From Acidovorax sp. GBBC 1281 (GTDB lineage: Bacteria > Pseudomonadota > Gammaproteobacteria > Burkholderiales > Burkholderiaceae_C): DNA of 64,000 bases. The position numbers and the translations under genes were made by a program. The first letter of the stretch is position 1. Every line of letters starts with the position of its first letter. The stretch covers positions 566,001 through 630,000 of the forward strand of contig NZ_CP097269.1 in the NCBI RefSeq assembly GCF_028473645.1. The letters are read 5' to 3'. The notes under the pieces were generated by a model that was given only the letters and a program-made list of their open reading frames with translations, had not been told where the DNA came from and made no database searches. Positions 42,557 to 51,804 of the stretch are shown here, one piece after another.

Positions 42557-44192
42557 CGATCACCCACACGATTCACCGTCCACTGCGGCCACCGCCACGC
42601 CCGCACCTTCGGGCAGCTTCGCGCCGCTGCGCCTGCCGCTGTTCGCGGTGCTGTGGTCCGCCACGGTGCTGGGCAACATCGGCAGCTTCATGCGCGACGT
42701 GGCCAGTTCGTGGATGGTGACCGAGCTGTCGTCCAGCCCCACCGCCGTGGCGCTGGTGCAGACGGCGGCCACGCTGCCGATCTTCCTGCTGGCGATTCCG
42801 GCCGGCGTGCTGTCGGACATCCTGGACCGCCGGCGCTTCCTGATCGCCGTGCAGGTGCTGCTGGCCTGCGTGAGCGGCACGCTGCTGGTGATGGCACGCA
42901 CGAACACGCTCACCGTGGAATCGCTCATCGCGCTCACCTTCGTGGGCGGCATCGGCGCGGCGCTCATGGGGCCCACGTGGCAGTCCATCGTGCCCGAGCT
43001 GGTGCCCCGCAGCGAGCTGAAAAGCGCCGTGGCGCTCAATTCGCTGGGCATCAACATCGCCCGCGCCATCGGCCCCGCGGCCGGCGGCCTGCTGCTGGCC
43101 AGCTTCGGCGCGGCCGCAGCCTACGGCCTGGACGTGGCGAGCTACGGCTTCGTGATCGCCGCGCTGCTGTGGTGGAAGCGCCCCAAGGCCGAGCCCACGG
43201 GGCTGAACGAGCAGTTCTTCGGCGCCTTCCGCGCCGGGCTGCGCTACTCGCGCGCCAGCCGCGAACTGCATGTGGTGCTGCTGCGCGCGGCGGTGTTCTT
43301 TCTGTTCGCCAGTTCCGTCTGGGCGCTGCTGCCGCTGGTGGCGCGGCGCATGCTGGGCGGCACGGCGGGCTTCTACGGCGTGATGCTGGGCGCGGTCGGT
43401 GCCGGGGCCATCCTCGGCGCGGTGCTGCTGCCCCGCCTGCGCAAGCGCCTGGATGCCGACGGGCTGGTGCTGCTGGCCTCGCTGCTCACCGCGGGCGTGA
43501 TGGCCGTGCTCACCCTGGCGCCGCCGCGCGAGGCCGCCGTGGCGCTCATGCTGGGCCTGGGCTGGATCATCGCGCTCACCACGCTCAACGGCGTGGCCCA
43601 GGCCGTGCTGCCCAACTGGGTGCGCGGCCGGGGCCTGGCGATCTACCTCATGGTGTTCAACGGCGCCATGGCCGCCGGCAGCCTGGGCTGGGGCCTGGTG
43701 GCGGGGCAGGCGGGGCTGCCGGCCACGCTGCTGGCCGGCGCGGGTGGCCTGGTGCTGGCGGCGTGGCTCTTTCACCGCGTGAAGCTGCCCACCGGCGAGG
43801 CCGACCTGCAGCCGTCCAACCACTGGCCCGAGCCGCTGCTGGCCGAGCCCGTGGCGCACGACCGCGGCCCGGTGATGGTGCAGATCGAATACCGCGTGCG
43901 CACGCCCGACCTGCCCGCGTTCCTGCAGGCCATGCAGCACGTGGCGCGCGAGCGCCGCCGCGACGGCGCCTATGCCTGGGGCGTGGCGGAACACTCCGCC
44001 GAGCCCAGCCGCGTGATCGAGTGGTTTCTGGTCGAGTCCTGGGCTGAGCACCTGCGCCAGCACGGCCGCGTCTCCAGGGCCGACGCGGACCTGCAGGCCG
44101 AGGCGCTGCGTTACCACGTGGGGCCGGAGCGGCCGGCAGTGCACCACTATCTGGCGCTGGATGCGCAGAGCGTGGCGGCGGGTGCGGCGTGA
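42546..44192 (+). CDS. MFS transporter with C-terminal ABM-like domain
   Basis: A 548-residue two-part protein. Residues about 25-415 form an MFS_3 (EntS-like) exporter with 10-12 helices; typical blocks are 'LGNIGSFMRDVASSWMVTEL', 'SDILDRRRFLI' and 'SLGINIARAIGPAAGGLLLA'. From about residue 435, 'VMVQIEYRVRTPDLPAFLQAM' starts a soluble ferredoxin-like domain of the antibiotic-biosynthesis-monooxygenase type, ending near 'HHYLAL'. It is last in the pirin operon and probably exports a compound handled by its enzymes. The ABM part may sense, bind or oxidise the substrate (inference). Confidence 0.9.
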   Translation: MAHDDHPHDSPSTAATATPAPSGSFAPLRLPLFAVLWSATVLGNIGSFMRDVASSWMVTELSSSPTAVALVQTAATLPIFLLAIPAGVLSDILDRRRFLIAVQVLLACVSGTLLVMARTNTLTVESLIALTFVGGIGAALMGPTWQSIVPELVPRSELKSAVALNSLGINIARAIGPAAGGLLLASFGAAAAYGLDVASYGFVIAALLWWKRPKAEPTGLNEQFFGAFRAGLRYSRASRELHVVLLRAAVFFLFASSVWALLPLVARRMLGGTAGFYGVMLGAVGAGAILGAVLLPRLRKRLDADGLVLLASLLTAGVMAVLTLAPPREAAVALMLGLGWIIALTTLNGVAQAVLPNWVRGRGLAIYLMVFNGAMAAGSLGWGLVAGQAGLPATLLAGAGGLVLAAWLFHRVKLPTGEADLQPSNHWPEPLLAEPVAHDRGPVMVQIEYRVRTPDLPAFLQAMQHVARERRRDGAYAWGVAEHSAEPSRVIEWFLVESWAEHLRQHGRVSRADADLQAEALRYHVGPERPAVHHYLALDAQSVAAGAA

Positions 44193-44617
44193 TGCTGGCG
44201 GGGCGGTGGCTGCCGGTACGGGCGTGGCGGGCCGGACGCCGCCACGCCGGATTTCAGGTCGAAAAGGGCTCCAGCGCAATATCCACTAAGGCATATTGCT
44301 ATTAAATAAATAGCATTCATTTGTCGGCACTGCAGGGCCGATGGCGCTGGGCTGGAGCGGCGTCTGCGTCAGGCCACCCGCGCTGCGATGCGCGCCGCGT
44401 GTCATCGTCAACGCTATTCGAGAATGGATGCAAATTTCGGGAAATGAAGAGTGGCTGACGCGACCGCTCGACAAGGCGAGAGCAGAGGATTGCCGAACCC
44501 TGCAAACCAAGCGTGGGTTTCTCTCCACGACCCAGCAGTGGTTGCCCAGGCCCGCAGCACTCCATTCCTTCAGCCGTCGCCGGCAGATCCGCTTTCGGCA
44601 GGTCGTGCCAGCCGGTC
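44193..44617. other. Intergenic region between the MFS and DUF4198 genes
   Basis: These 425 bases lie between convergent genes. Apart from the repeat near 44.3 kb I see no gene; small open frames here lack family resemblance. Composition between 44.38 and 44.6 kb is less GC-rich than the surrounding coding regions. Confidence 0.5.
44283..44320. repeat. Comamonadaceae-type intergenic repeat, copy 5
   Basis: CACTAAGGCATATTGCTATT then AAATAAATAGCATTC is the reverse complement of copy 1 with few changes (TGCTAT hairpin, ATGCCTTAGTGGAT). Its orientation is inverted relative to copy 1. Confidence 0.7.
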
Positions 44618-45334
44618 TCAGTGCGCAGGGAACGCCAGCAGGTACTCCCAGCTCATGCTGGTGGTGCGTGGGTCATTGGCCACCGGCACGCGGCGGATCG
44701 CCAGCAACTGATTGATGCCCGCCGTGGGCGTGACCGTCGCAGTGCCGTCTTCAGCCGTCGTGACGGGCGCCCCCTTCTCGCCCAGCGACAGCCGGATGCC
44801 GGCGATGGGCTTCCCATCGAACAGCACGCGCACACGCATGGGTTGGCCTGCATCGGGCGTGTCCGCCTCCAGGGCCACGATCTCGAACTGTTGCCCCAAT
44901 TCCTTCTTTGCGATCACGCCCCACTGGATGATGGTTTTGTGGTACTTGAGCGCATGCACACCACTGGTAGCGCCGGGGTTCTCGGTCATGGGCTTGTTCA
45001 CCATCTGGCCACCCTCGACCTTGCTGAAGAAACCGTTGTCGAAGTGGGCCGCCAGCAACGCGGCCTGGCGCTCGGGCTTCACGCGCACCCCATCGGGCCG
45101 CGGTTCCACCGCCACGTCGATCTTGCGGCCACGGCGATCGAAGGCCTGCAGGCTCTTCAGCTTGTGAGCGGGGTAGGTCTCCAGCTGGCCTTCGTGCCCG
45201 CCGAACTGCACGAGGTAGCCGCCGCTGGCATCAGGCTCCACCCAGACGTTGTGGGCCTGCACGGAGCCCAGGCCCAGGGCCAGCGCTGTGATGGCCAGCA
45301 GGCGCAGGAGTGGTGTCGGGGTGGTGGTCTTCAT
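44618..45334 (-). CDS. DUF4198 periplasmic protein
   Basis: A 238-residue secreted protein with a signal peptide ('LLRLLAITALALGLGSVQAH', cleavage near residue 27), followed by 'HNVWVEPDASGGYLVQFGGHEG', the usual DUF4198 opening. The later half ('MRVRVLFDGKPIAGIRLSLGEKGAPVTTAEDGTATV') is an Ig/transthyretin-like beta domain. Family members accompany metal-uptake systems and TonB-dependent receptors, and may bind nickel or cobalt. Here it lies 47 bases after a TonB-dependent receptor gene on the same strand, so the two are probably co-expressed for uptake of a metal complex (inference). Confidence 0.9.
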   Translation of the reverse strand: MKTTTPTPLLRLLAITALALGLGSVQAHNVWVEPDASGGYLVQFGGHEGQLETYPAHKLKSLQAFDRRGRKIDVAVEPRPDGVRVKPERQAALLAAHFDNGFFSKVEGGQMVNKPMTENPGATSGVHALKYHKTIIQWGVIAKKELGQQFEIVALEADTPDAGQPMRVRVLFDGKPIAGIRLSLGEKGAPVTTAEDGTATVTPTAGINQLLAIRRVPVANDPRTTSMSWEYLLAFPAH

Positions 45335-45381
45335 GGCGTTCTCCTGGATTGCCTGAGCTTCCTGGATCGGGTGGTCACAGG

Positions 45382-47424
45382 TCAGAATTGCAGCTTGGTG
45401 CCGAGCTTGAAGGTCCGCGGCGCACCGGGTGCGAAGACCTGCGTGCCTCCGATGACCGAGGCCGAGGTGGCATAGGCCTTGTCGCTCACGTTGGCGATGG
45501 CGGCGTAGATCTCATAGCGGTTGGCGACTCGGTACGCAGCGCTCAGGTCCACCGTGGCATAGCCGCCATAGCCCACGCTGTTGTCGGCGTTCACCGCATA
45601 GGCGCCCACCCGGCGCCAGGTGGCGGTGGTGGACCAGTCCGCGGCGGGGCGCCAGGTGGCGCTCACCGTGGCCATGTAGCGCGGCACGCCGGCCACTTGC
45701 TTGCCGATGAGGGCCGCATTGCCGTTCTCGGTGATGCGCGAATGCGCGCTGCCCCAGGTGAGGGCCAGGTCCACGTCGCGGTGTGCTGCCCACAGGGCGC
45801 TGGCCTCCACGCCGCTGCGCCGCGTGGCGCCATTGTTCTCGTACACGCCGGGGGCCACGGTGCGGATCTCGTCGGAGGAGGTGAGGCGGAAGGCCGCTAC
45901 ATCCAGCACCAGGCCCTGCACGGGCTTGAACTGCGCACCCACCTCGGTCTGGCGAAAGACGTTGGGGTCCAGCGTGGCGGCGCCCAGTGCGTACTTGGCG
46001 AAGGTGCTGGGCAAGGCAAAGCCCTCGGCCCAGCTGGCGCGCAGCTGCACGCCCGGCGCGACGTCGGAGCGCACGCCCAGCTTGGGGCTGGCATGGGACG
46101 TCCTGGCCAGCGGGCCGCAGGGATCGGTACCCGTCTCGGCACCGTTGCGCTCGCAATTGCCGGTGAAACGGTCCCAGCGCAGGCCGGCCGAGGGCTTGAA
46201 CAGGGGGTGGATGGGCGCTTCGATCTCTCCGAAGGCCGAGACACTGTTCAGCTTCGAGGTGCGGTTGTTGATGGCAGGGGCCAGGCGCGCACGGTTGTCC
46301 AGCCCGTCGAAGTACAGGTAGTCGGTGGCTTCGCGGAAAGTCTCCAGCCCGGCCACCCAGTTCAGCGGGGTTCCTGCCACCGGGGTGCGGCCGTTCAGGC
46401 TGGTGCCCGCACCATGGACATTGCGGTCGTAAGTCTCCTCGCGCTGGCGCCAGGTGGTGGCATTGACCGGGCGGCTGAACCAGCGTGTGAAGTCCTGCTG
46501 CGTGGTGTAGGCAAACGTCAGCAGCTTCACGTCGGGCGAGAGTGCGTAGTTCACGTCCGCGCGCAGCGTGGCGAAGTGCTTGTTGGCGCCATCGTTCATG
46601 GCGCGCGGGTCCTTGCCATAGGGGTTCTGCGCGAACTGCGCGGCCGTGACGTAGCCGGGCGAATCGCCATCGGCCTCGTGCCAGCGGCCCGACAGCGCTA
46701 CGTCCAGGTCGGCGCTGATGCGCTTGCTCCAGCGGCCTGCCAATGTGCTGCGGTGATCGTCCGACTGTGCCCGGAAGCCATCGGTGCGGTCGTGCTGCGC
46801 CGCCAGGTTCAGGTATTCCCCCTCACCCAGTTTGAGACCCCATGCGCCTTGCAGATCCACCGTGCTGTGGGAGCCGAGACTCGCATCCACCTCCCGGTAA
46901 TCGCCACGCTTGCGCGTCTCTATCGCCATCAGCCCGGCGCGATTGAAGTTGCCGTACAGCGCCGATACGGGGCCCTTGTAGAGCGTGAAGCGCTCGATCT
47001 CCAGCGGCACGATGACATTGAGGTCCACATACCCATCGGCGTGCGACATGGCTTCGTTCAGCGGAATACCGTCGAGCACGACGCCCACGTCGCCGCCATG
47101 CCCCCCACCGCCAAAGCCGCGCATCACGATGGTGTCGGCCACGCCCGAGAGCTGGTAGTTCTGCACGTTCATTCCGGGCACATGGCGCAGCAGCTCTGTC
47201 GGCTGGCTCACATGCTTGTCGGCGATCTCTTCGCTGTCGAAGCTCGTGCTGGAATAGGCGGAGGCAGCCCCCTGCAGCGCCTGACCTTTGATCTCGATGG
47301 AGTCCAGGGTGGGCGAGGCTTGCTGAGCCGCGGCACACTGGGCTCCTAGGGCCAGCGCCATGGCGGCGTACAGGGGGCGACCATGCAGATTGCTGGCCTG
47401 GTGCAGGAATAGACCTCGTGTCAT
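45382..47424 (-). CDS. TonB-dependent outer-membrane receptor
   Basis: A 680-residue receptor. The signal peptide ends near 'AQCAAAQQ' (residue about 35). A TonB-box-like 'LDSIEIKGQ' follows, then the plug domain with 'LLRHVPGMNVQNY', 'IVMRGFGGGGHGGDVGVVLDG' and 'FTLYKGPVSALYGNF'. The 22-strand barrel closes with 'GAPRTFKLGTKLQF' (terminal Phe). The G-G-G-G-H-G-G insertion in the plug is unusual. I chose ATG 47424; an upstream in-frame extension lacks signal character. The downstream DUF4198 gene suggests a metal-complex substrate. No Fur box is evident. Confidence 0.93.
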   Translation of the reverse strand: MTRGLFLHQASNLHGRPLYAAMALALGAQCAAAQQASPTLDSIEIKGQALQGAASAYSSTSFDSEEIADKHVSQPTELLRHVPGMNVQNYQLSGVADTIVMRGFGGGGHGGDVGVVLDGIPLNEAMSHADGYVDLNVIVPLEIERFTLYKGPVSALYGNFNRAGLMAIETRKRGDYREVDASLGSHSTVDLQGAWGLKLGEGEYLNLAAQHDRTDGFRAQSDDHRSTLAGRWSKRISADLDVALSGRWHEADGDSPGYVTAAQFAQNPYGKDPRAMNDGANKHFATLRADVNYALSPDVKLLTFAYTTQQDFTRWFSRPVNATTWRQREETYDRNVHGAGTSLNGRTPVAGTPLNWVAGLETFREATDYLYFDGLDNRARLAPAINNRTSKLNSVSAFGEIEAPIHPLFKPSAGLRWDRFTGNCERNGAETGTDPCGPLARTSHASPKLGVRSDVAPGVQLRASWAEGFALPSTFAKYALGAATLDPNVFRQTEVGAQFKPVQGLVLDVAAFRLTSSDEIRTVAPGVYENNGATRRSGVEASALWAAHRDVDLALTWGSAHSRITENGNAALIGKQVAGVPRYMATVSATWRPAADWSTTATWRRVGAYAVNADNSVGYGGYATVDLSAAYRVANRYEIYAAIANVSDKAYATSASVIGGTQVFAPGAPRTFKLGTKLQF

Positions 47425-47798
47425 GGGTTTTGCGGTATGAAATGAAGACGCAGGACCGGTGGGCCACGCAGGGTCCATCCCGATCATGGGTCTCGCGCAG
47501 TTGCGTCATATGCCCGCGCAGGATGTCGCGGATGCCGCCATGGCGTTGCAGCGCAGCTCCAAGGCTCGCCGAGTATGAAGAACTGCCGTTTGATCTTCAA
47601 TACGCCGGATGGCGTATCGCAGCTCCCAGCCGAGGCCCTGGTTCATCCAGGCGCCCAGCGGTGGGGCGGCCGCAACGGCACCCGGCTGGCGCGGCGTGCG
47701 GGGCGCCGAGTGAGCACCTCCTTCATGGAAGCGAAGGCATCGTGCCCGTTGTTGTGGTCGATGCAGCCGCCATGCGCAGCGACAAGGCCGCTTGCTGC
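47425..47798. other. Intergenic region without recognised gene
   Basis: 374 bases between the TonB receptor start and the end of the DUF1428 gene, both on the minus strand. Several short frames on both strands show no family resemblance, and I see no terminator or palindromic operator. It may hold remnants of a lost gene. Confidence 0.45.
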
Positions 47799-48167
47799 TT
47801 ACGCCTTCACATCAACCACCGGTTCGAAGCCCCCAAAGATCATGCGTTTGCCGTCAAAGGGCATGGGCAGGTTGCCAGGAACAGAGGGGTCCATGCGCGG
47901 GTCTTCCATCATCTTCTTCATCCCTGCATCGCGCGTGGCCTTGTCTGGCCATTCAATCCAGGAAAAAGCCACCGTCTCCTCTGCCGTGGCCTGCACTGCT
48001 CTGCGGAAATCGGTGACCTTGCCGTCGGGGACATCGTCGCCCCAGCACTCGATCACGCGGATCGCCCCCAACTCGATGAATATGGGATCGAGCGTACGGG
48101 CATGCTCGATGAACTTTTGCTTGTTGGCGGTAGGCACTGCAATCACGAAACCATCGATGTACGACAT
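47799..48167 (-). CDS. DUF1428 domain protein
   Basis: A complete 122-residue DUF1428 protein with the ferredoxin-like alpha/beta fold of that family: 'YIDGFVIAVPTANKQKFIEHA' at the start, 'ECWGDDVPDGKVTDF' in the middle, 'FSWIEWPDKATRDAGMKKMMEDPRM' and the end 'DGKRMIFGGFEPVVD'. Function unknown; members are small cytoplasmic dimers. It is a single gene on the minus strand with 300 bases upstream that hold no gene. Confidence 0.93.
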   Translation of the reverse strand: MSYIDGFVIAVPTANKQKFIEHARTLDPIFIELGAIRVIECWGDDVPDGKVTDFRRAVQATAEETVAFSWIEWPDKATRDAGMKKMMEDPRMDPSVPGNLPMPFDGKRMIFGGFEPVVDVKA

Positions 48168-48467
48168 GTCATCACTCCTGTTGGATTGATCGTTGGCGCG
48201 CTCGTTGGGGCATGCCCCGTATTCCTTCCGCTGGCAGCAGGAGAACCAAGTCGATCGTCAGGACGGACCGGGGGCAACGGGTCATGAGAGGCGCAAGAAC
48301 CGCGCAAAGCCTATCGCTTCCGACAGCGCGGCCCTCTCAGGATAGACCCTCGGGATGCAGACCACTGCCGCTGCAAGATTCTCCAATCATTGCGTGGGCT
48401 GGCCGGCCTGCGCACGGACCATGAATGAAAAGGCGCGCCTTGGTCCGGGCGAGTGGCGCCGTGCGCA
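48168..48467. other. Intergenic region without recognised gene
   Basis: 300 bases between the DUF1428 start and the end of the molybdopterin oxidoreductase gene. I see no open frame of recognised family and no clear hairpin terminator for the oxidoreductase unit. Confidence 0.45.
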
Positions 48468-50543
48468 TCAAGCCTCGGACACCGCCGCCACTTCCACCAC
48501 GCAGTCGTAGAACGTGGGCGCCGCACCGATGTCGGACAGGGCCTGGCTGGTCAACTCGTTCACGTTGGTGCCGTTCACGCCGAACTTGCGCCACCAGATG
48601 CCCAGGCCGTTGACCACGCCGGGGCGGGCGCGGCCGTTCACGGCGGCGTGGCATTCGTAGCTGCCGCGGTCGTTGAACACGCGCACCCGCGTGCCGTCGG
48701 CGATGCCGCGCGGGGCGGCGTCGTCGGGGTGGATCTCCAGCACCGGCTGCGTCTCGATGTTGCGCAGGCTCTGCACGTTCACGAAGGTGGAGTTGAGGAA
48801 ATTGCGCGCGGGCGGCGAGATCATGGCCAGCGGGTAGCGGCCGCCGGGCTGCGGCAGCTCGTGGTTGGGCACGTGCACCGGCACGGGCGGCAGACCCTGG
48901 GCCGCCAGTCGCTCGCTGTAGAACTCGCACTTGCCCGACGGCGTGTGAAAGCCGCCTTCGGCGAACGGCGCATCGGGCAGGGGCAGGGGTGCGAAGCCCA
49001 CTTCCAGCAACTGCCCGAAGTCGATGCGGTCGCCGTAGGCCTGGCGGCACAGGGTCTCGTCGCTGTCGGCAAAGCAGGGCTCGGTGTAGCCCATGCGCTC
49101 GGCCAGGTCGCGGAAGATGCGGGCGTTGGAGCGCGACTCGCCCAGCGGCGCGATGGCCGGGCGGTTGAGCAGCACGTCGGTGTGGCCGTAGGAGACGTGC
49201 ACGTCCCAGTGCTCCAGCTGCGTGGTGGCGGGCAGCAGGTAGTCGGCGTAGTCGGCCGTGTCGGTGCGAAAGTGCTCCAGCACCACGGTGAACAGGTCGT
49301 CGCGCGCGAAGCCCCGGGCCACCTGCGCGGAGTCGGGCGCCACGGCCACGGGGTTGCTGTTGTAGACCACGACGGCCTCGATCTTCGGGCCGAACTCCGG
49401 CGAGGATTCGCGCAGCAGGTCGTCGCCGATGGTCACCATGTTGATGGTGCGCGGCACCGGGCCCGTGTGCAGGTCGGGGCGCTGCAACTGGGCGCGCTGC
49501 ACGGGAAAGTGGCCGGAGCTCGACAGCAGCAGGCCGCCCGCGCGGTGGCGCCATGCGCCGGTGAGCGCGGGCAGGCAGGCCACGGCGCGCGTGGCGTTGC
49601 CGCCGCCGCGCACGCGCTGCATGCCGTAGTTCAGGCGGATGGCGGCGGGCCGCGTGGTGCCGTAGTCGCGCGCCAGCTGGCGGATCTGTTCCACCGGCAG
49701 GCCGCAGACCTCGGCCGCGCGCTCGGGCGGCCACTGCAGCGCGTTCTCGCGCAGCGCGTCCCAGCCCACGGTGTACTGCGCGATGTAGTCGTGGTCGAGC
49801 CAGTCGTTGGCAATCAGCTCGTGCATGAGCGACAGGGCCAGGGCCGCATCGGTGCCGGGGCGCAGCTGCAGGTGTTCGTGGCACTTCTCGGCGGTCTCGC
49901 TCTTGCGCGGGTCGATGCACACCAGCCGGGCGCCGTCGCGCTTGGCCTGTTGCGCGTAGCGCCAGAAGTGCAGGTTGCTGCCGATGGAGTTGCTGCCCCA
50001 GATGACGATGAGGCGCGATTCGGCGAAGAACTCCACCTTCATGCCCAGCTTGCCGCCCAGCGTGTAGTTCAGGCCTTCGCCGCCGGCGGTGGAGCAGATG
50101 GTGCGGCCCAGCTGCGATGCGCCCAGCCGGTTGAAAAAGCGCCGGTCCATGCTTTCGCCTTGCACGAGGCCCATGGTGCCGGCATAGCTGTAGGGCAGGA
50201 TGGCCTGCGGGGCGCGGGCGGCGATGCGCGTCAAACGCGCCGCGATATCGGTGAGCGCCTCGTTCCATGTCACCGCCTCGAACTGCGCCCCCGGGCCCTT
50301 GGGGCCGACGCGCCGCAGCGGCTGCAGCAGGCGGTCGGGGTGGTTCGTGCGCTCGGCATAGCGCGACACCTTGGCGCACAGCACGCCGCCGGTGTGGCCG
50401 TGCGCCGGGTTGCCCTGCACGCGGGTGGCCACGCCGTTGTCCACGGTGGTGAGCAGGGCGCAGGCGTCGGGGCAATCGTGGGGGCAGGCCCCGCGCACTT
50501 GCCGGACCGGCTCGGAAAGGGGGGAGATTTCAGTCGTGGACAT
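48468..50543 (-). CDS. Molybdopterin (bis-MGD) oxidoreductase
   Basis: A 691-residue member of the DMSO-reductase family. The N-terminal 'GACPHDCPDACALLTT' followed by 'GGVLCAK' supplies C-x3-C-x3-C...C ligands for a [4Fe-4S] cluster. Molybdopterin domains follow ('FEAVTWNEALTDIA', 'GSNSIGSNLHFW', 'RLVCIDPRKSETA'), and the C-terminal cap has 'PARNFLNSTFVN' and 'GVNGTNVNEL'. There is no Tat signal, so it is cytoplasmic. The substrate cannot be told; no partner FdhD, electron-transfer subunit or maturation genes are nearby. The ATG at 50543 was chosen as it puts the cluster motif at residue about 20. It diverges from an ABC binding-protein gene. Confidence 0.92.
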   Translation of the reverse strand: MSTTEISPLSEPVRQVRGACPHDCPDACALLTTVDNGVATRVQGNPAHGHTGGVLCAKVSRYAERTNHPDRLLQPLRRVGPKGPGAQFEAVTWNEALTDIAARLTRIAARAPQAILPYSYAGTMGLVQGESMDRRFFNRLGASQLGRTICSTAGGEGLNYTLGGKLGMKVEFFAESRLIVIWGSNSIGSNLHFWRYAQQAKRDGARLVCIDPRKSETAEKCHEHLQLRPGTDAALALSLMHELIANDWLDHDYIAQYTVGWDALRENALQWPPERAAEVCGLPVEQIRQLARDYGTTRPAAIRLNYGMQRVRGGGNATRAVACLPALTGAWRHRAGGLLLSSSGHFPVQRAQLQRPDLHTGPVPRTINMVTIGDDLLRESSPEFGPKIEAVVVYNSNPVAVAPDSAQVARGFARDDLFTVVLEHFRTDTADYADYLLPATTQLEHWDVHVSYGHTDVLLNRPAIAPLGESRSNARIFRDLAERMGYTEPCFADSDETLCRQAYGDRIDFGQLLEVGFAPLPLPDAPFAEGGFHTPSGKCEFYSERLAAQGLPPVPVHVPNHELPQPGGRYPLAMISPPARNFLNSTFVNVQSLRNIETQPVLEIHPDDAAPRGIADGTRVRVFNDRGSYECHAAVNGRARPGVVNGLGIWWRKFGVNGTNVNELTSQALSDIGAAPTFYDCVVEVAAVSEA

Positions 50544-50640
50544 AGGGGTTTTCCTGTCGATACACTCACCGACCAGCAGCGATGGCGGGGTGGCGACCCC
50601 GCGGAACGTCGACGTTTTTGATCGAAGAGGGGATTTCACC

Positions 50641-51783
50641 ATGAAGCATATTGCGTTGGGGCGCAGACGGTTTTCCATCGGCCTGGGGGCCGCCGCGCTC
50701 GGCGGTTTCGGGCTGGCACGGGCGCAATCGGAGGCGCCCATCGTGCTGGGACAGTCCGCCCCGTTCAGCGGGCCCGCCGCGCAACTGGGGGTGCAACTGC
50801 ACCAGGGGGCCCAGCTTTACTTCGAGCAATGGAATGCCCAGGCGGGCTCCGGCCGGCGCACGGTGGAGCTGCGCACGCTGGACGACGGCTACGAGCCCGA
50901 CCGCTGCGCCGCCAACACGCGCAAGTTCATCACCGACGATGTGTTCGCGCTTTTCGGCTACGTGGGTACGCCCACCAGCCTGGCGGCGATGCCGCTGCTC
51001 ACGCAGGCCAAGCTGCCGTTCTTCGCGCCGTTCACCGGGGCCGAGGCCTTGCGCCAGCCCTTGAACAAATTGGTGTTCCACGTGCGGGCCTCCTACAACG
51101 ACGAGACCGCCGTCATCGTGAACAAGCTCACCCACCTGGGCCTGAGCAAGATCGGCGTTTTCTACCAAAACGATGCCTATGGCAAGGCGGGCCTGGATGG
51201 CATGGCGCTGGCACTGGGCGCCCACAAGCTCGCCCCGGTGGCGCAGGCCACGGTGGAGCGCAATTCGGTGGACGTGGCCGCCGCGGTGCAGACCCTGGTG
51301 GCGGCGCGGCCCGAGGCGATCGTGCAGGTCAGCACCTATGCCGCGAGCGCCGCCTTCGTGCGCGCCGCGCGCAAGGCGGGCTACGGCGGCACGTTCTACA
51401 ACCTGTCGTTCGTGGGCACGCAGGCGTTGATGGACGAGCTCAAGGCCGATGGCGCGGGCGTGGTGGTCTCGCAGGTGATGCCCTCGCCCTACCAGTCCGC
51501 CCGCCAGCTCACGCGGGAGTTCCAGGACGCGATCAAGAAGGGCGGCAACAAGGTCCAGGCCAATTACTCCAGCCTGGAGGGCTACCTGGCCGCGCGCGTG
51601 TTCACCGAGGGGTTGCGCCAGGCCGGAGGCCGGCCTACGCGCGAATCGCTGATATCGGCGCTGGAGGGGTTCGGCACGCAGCAGGTCGCGGGCTTTCAGG
51701 TGGCATTCGGCCCCGGCAACCACATGGGGTCGCACTTCGTGGAGATGTCGATGCTCACGGGCGACGGCCGCGTGCGCGTCTGA
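50641..51783 (+). CDS. ABC transporter substrate-binding protein (branched-chain amino-acid type)
   Basis: A 380-residue periplasmic protein of the LivJ/type I fold. Its signal is twin-arginine-like ('GRRRFSIGLGAAALGGFGLARAQ', cleaved near residue 28). Mature motifs are 'IVLGQSAPFSGPAAQLG' and 'ALFGYVGTPTSLAAMPL', then 'KIGVFYQNDAYGKAGLDG' and 'EGYLAARVFTEGLRQAGG'. No permease or ATPase genes are adjacent, so it is either an orphan or serves a transporter or sensor elsewhere. It diverges from the molybdopterin enzyme with 97 bases between starts and is convergent with argE. Confidence 0.93.
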   Translation: MKHIALGRRRFSIGLGAAALGGFGLARAQSEAPIVLGQSAPFSGPAAQLGVQLHQGAQLYFEQWNAQAGSGRRTVELRTLDDGYEPDRCAANTRKFITDDVFALFGYVGTPTSLAAMPLLTQAKLPFFAPFTGAEALRQPLNKLVFHVRASYNDETAVIVNKLTHLGLSKIGVFYQNDAYGKAGLDGMALALGAHKLAPVAQATVERNSVDVAAAVQTLVAARPEAIVQVSTYAASAAFVRAARKAGYGGTFYNLSFVGTQALMDELKADGAGVVVSQVMPSPYQSARQLTREFQDAIKKGGNKVQANYSSLEGYLAARVFTEGLRQAGGRPTRESLISALEGFGTQQVAGFQVAFGPGNHMGSHFVEMSMLTGDGRVRV

Positions 51784-51804
51784 ACCGGCGCGGGGCTTTC
51801 CTTC

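Noticed and set aside
44341..44715. Open frames between the MFS and DUF4198 genes
   Set aside because: They run into the DUF4198 gene on the opposite strand and have no domain or ribosome-binding site.
48337..50475. 712-codon frame overlapping the molybdopterin gene on the same strand
   Set aside because: It is the shifted frame of that gene; translation is Arg/Ala/His-rich without motifs, whereas the chosen frame has the full [4Fe-4S] and molybdopterin pattern.
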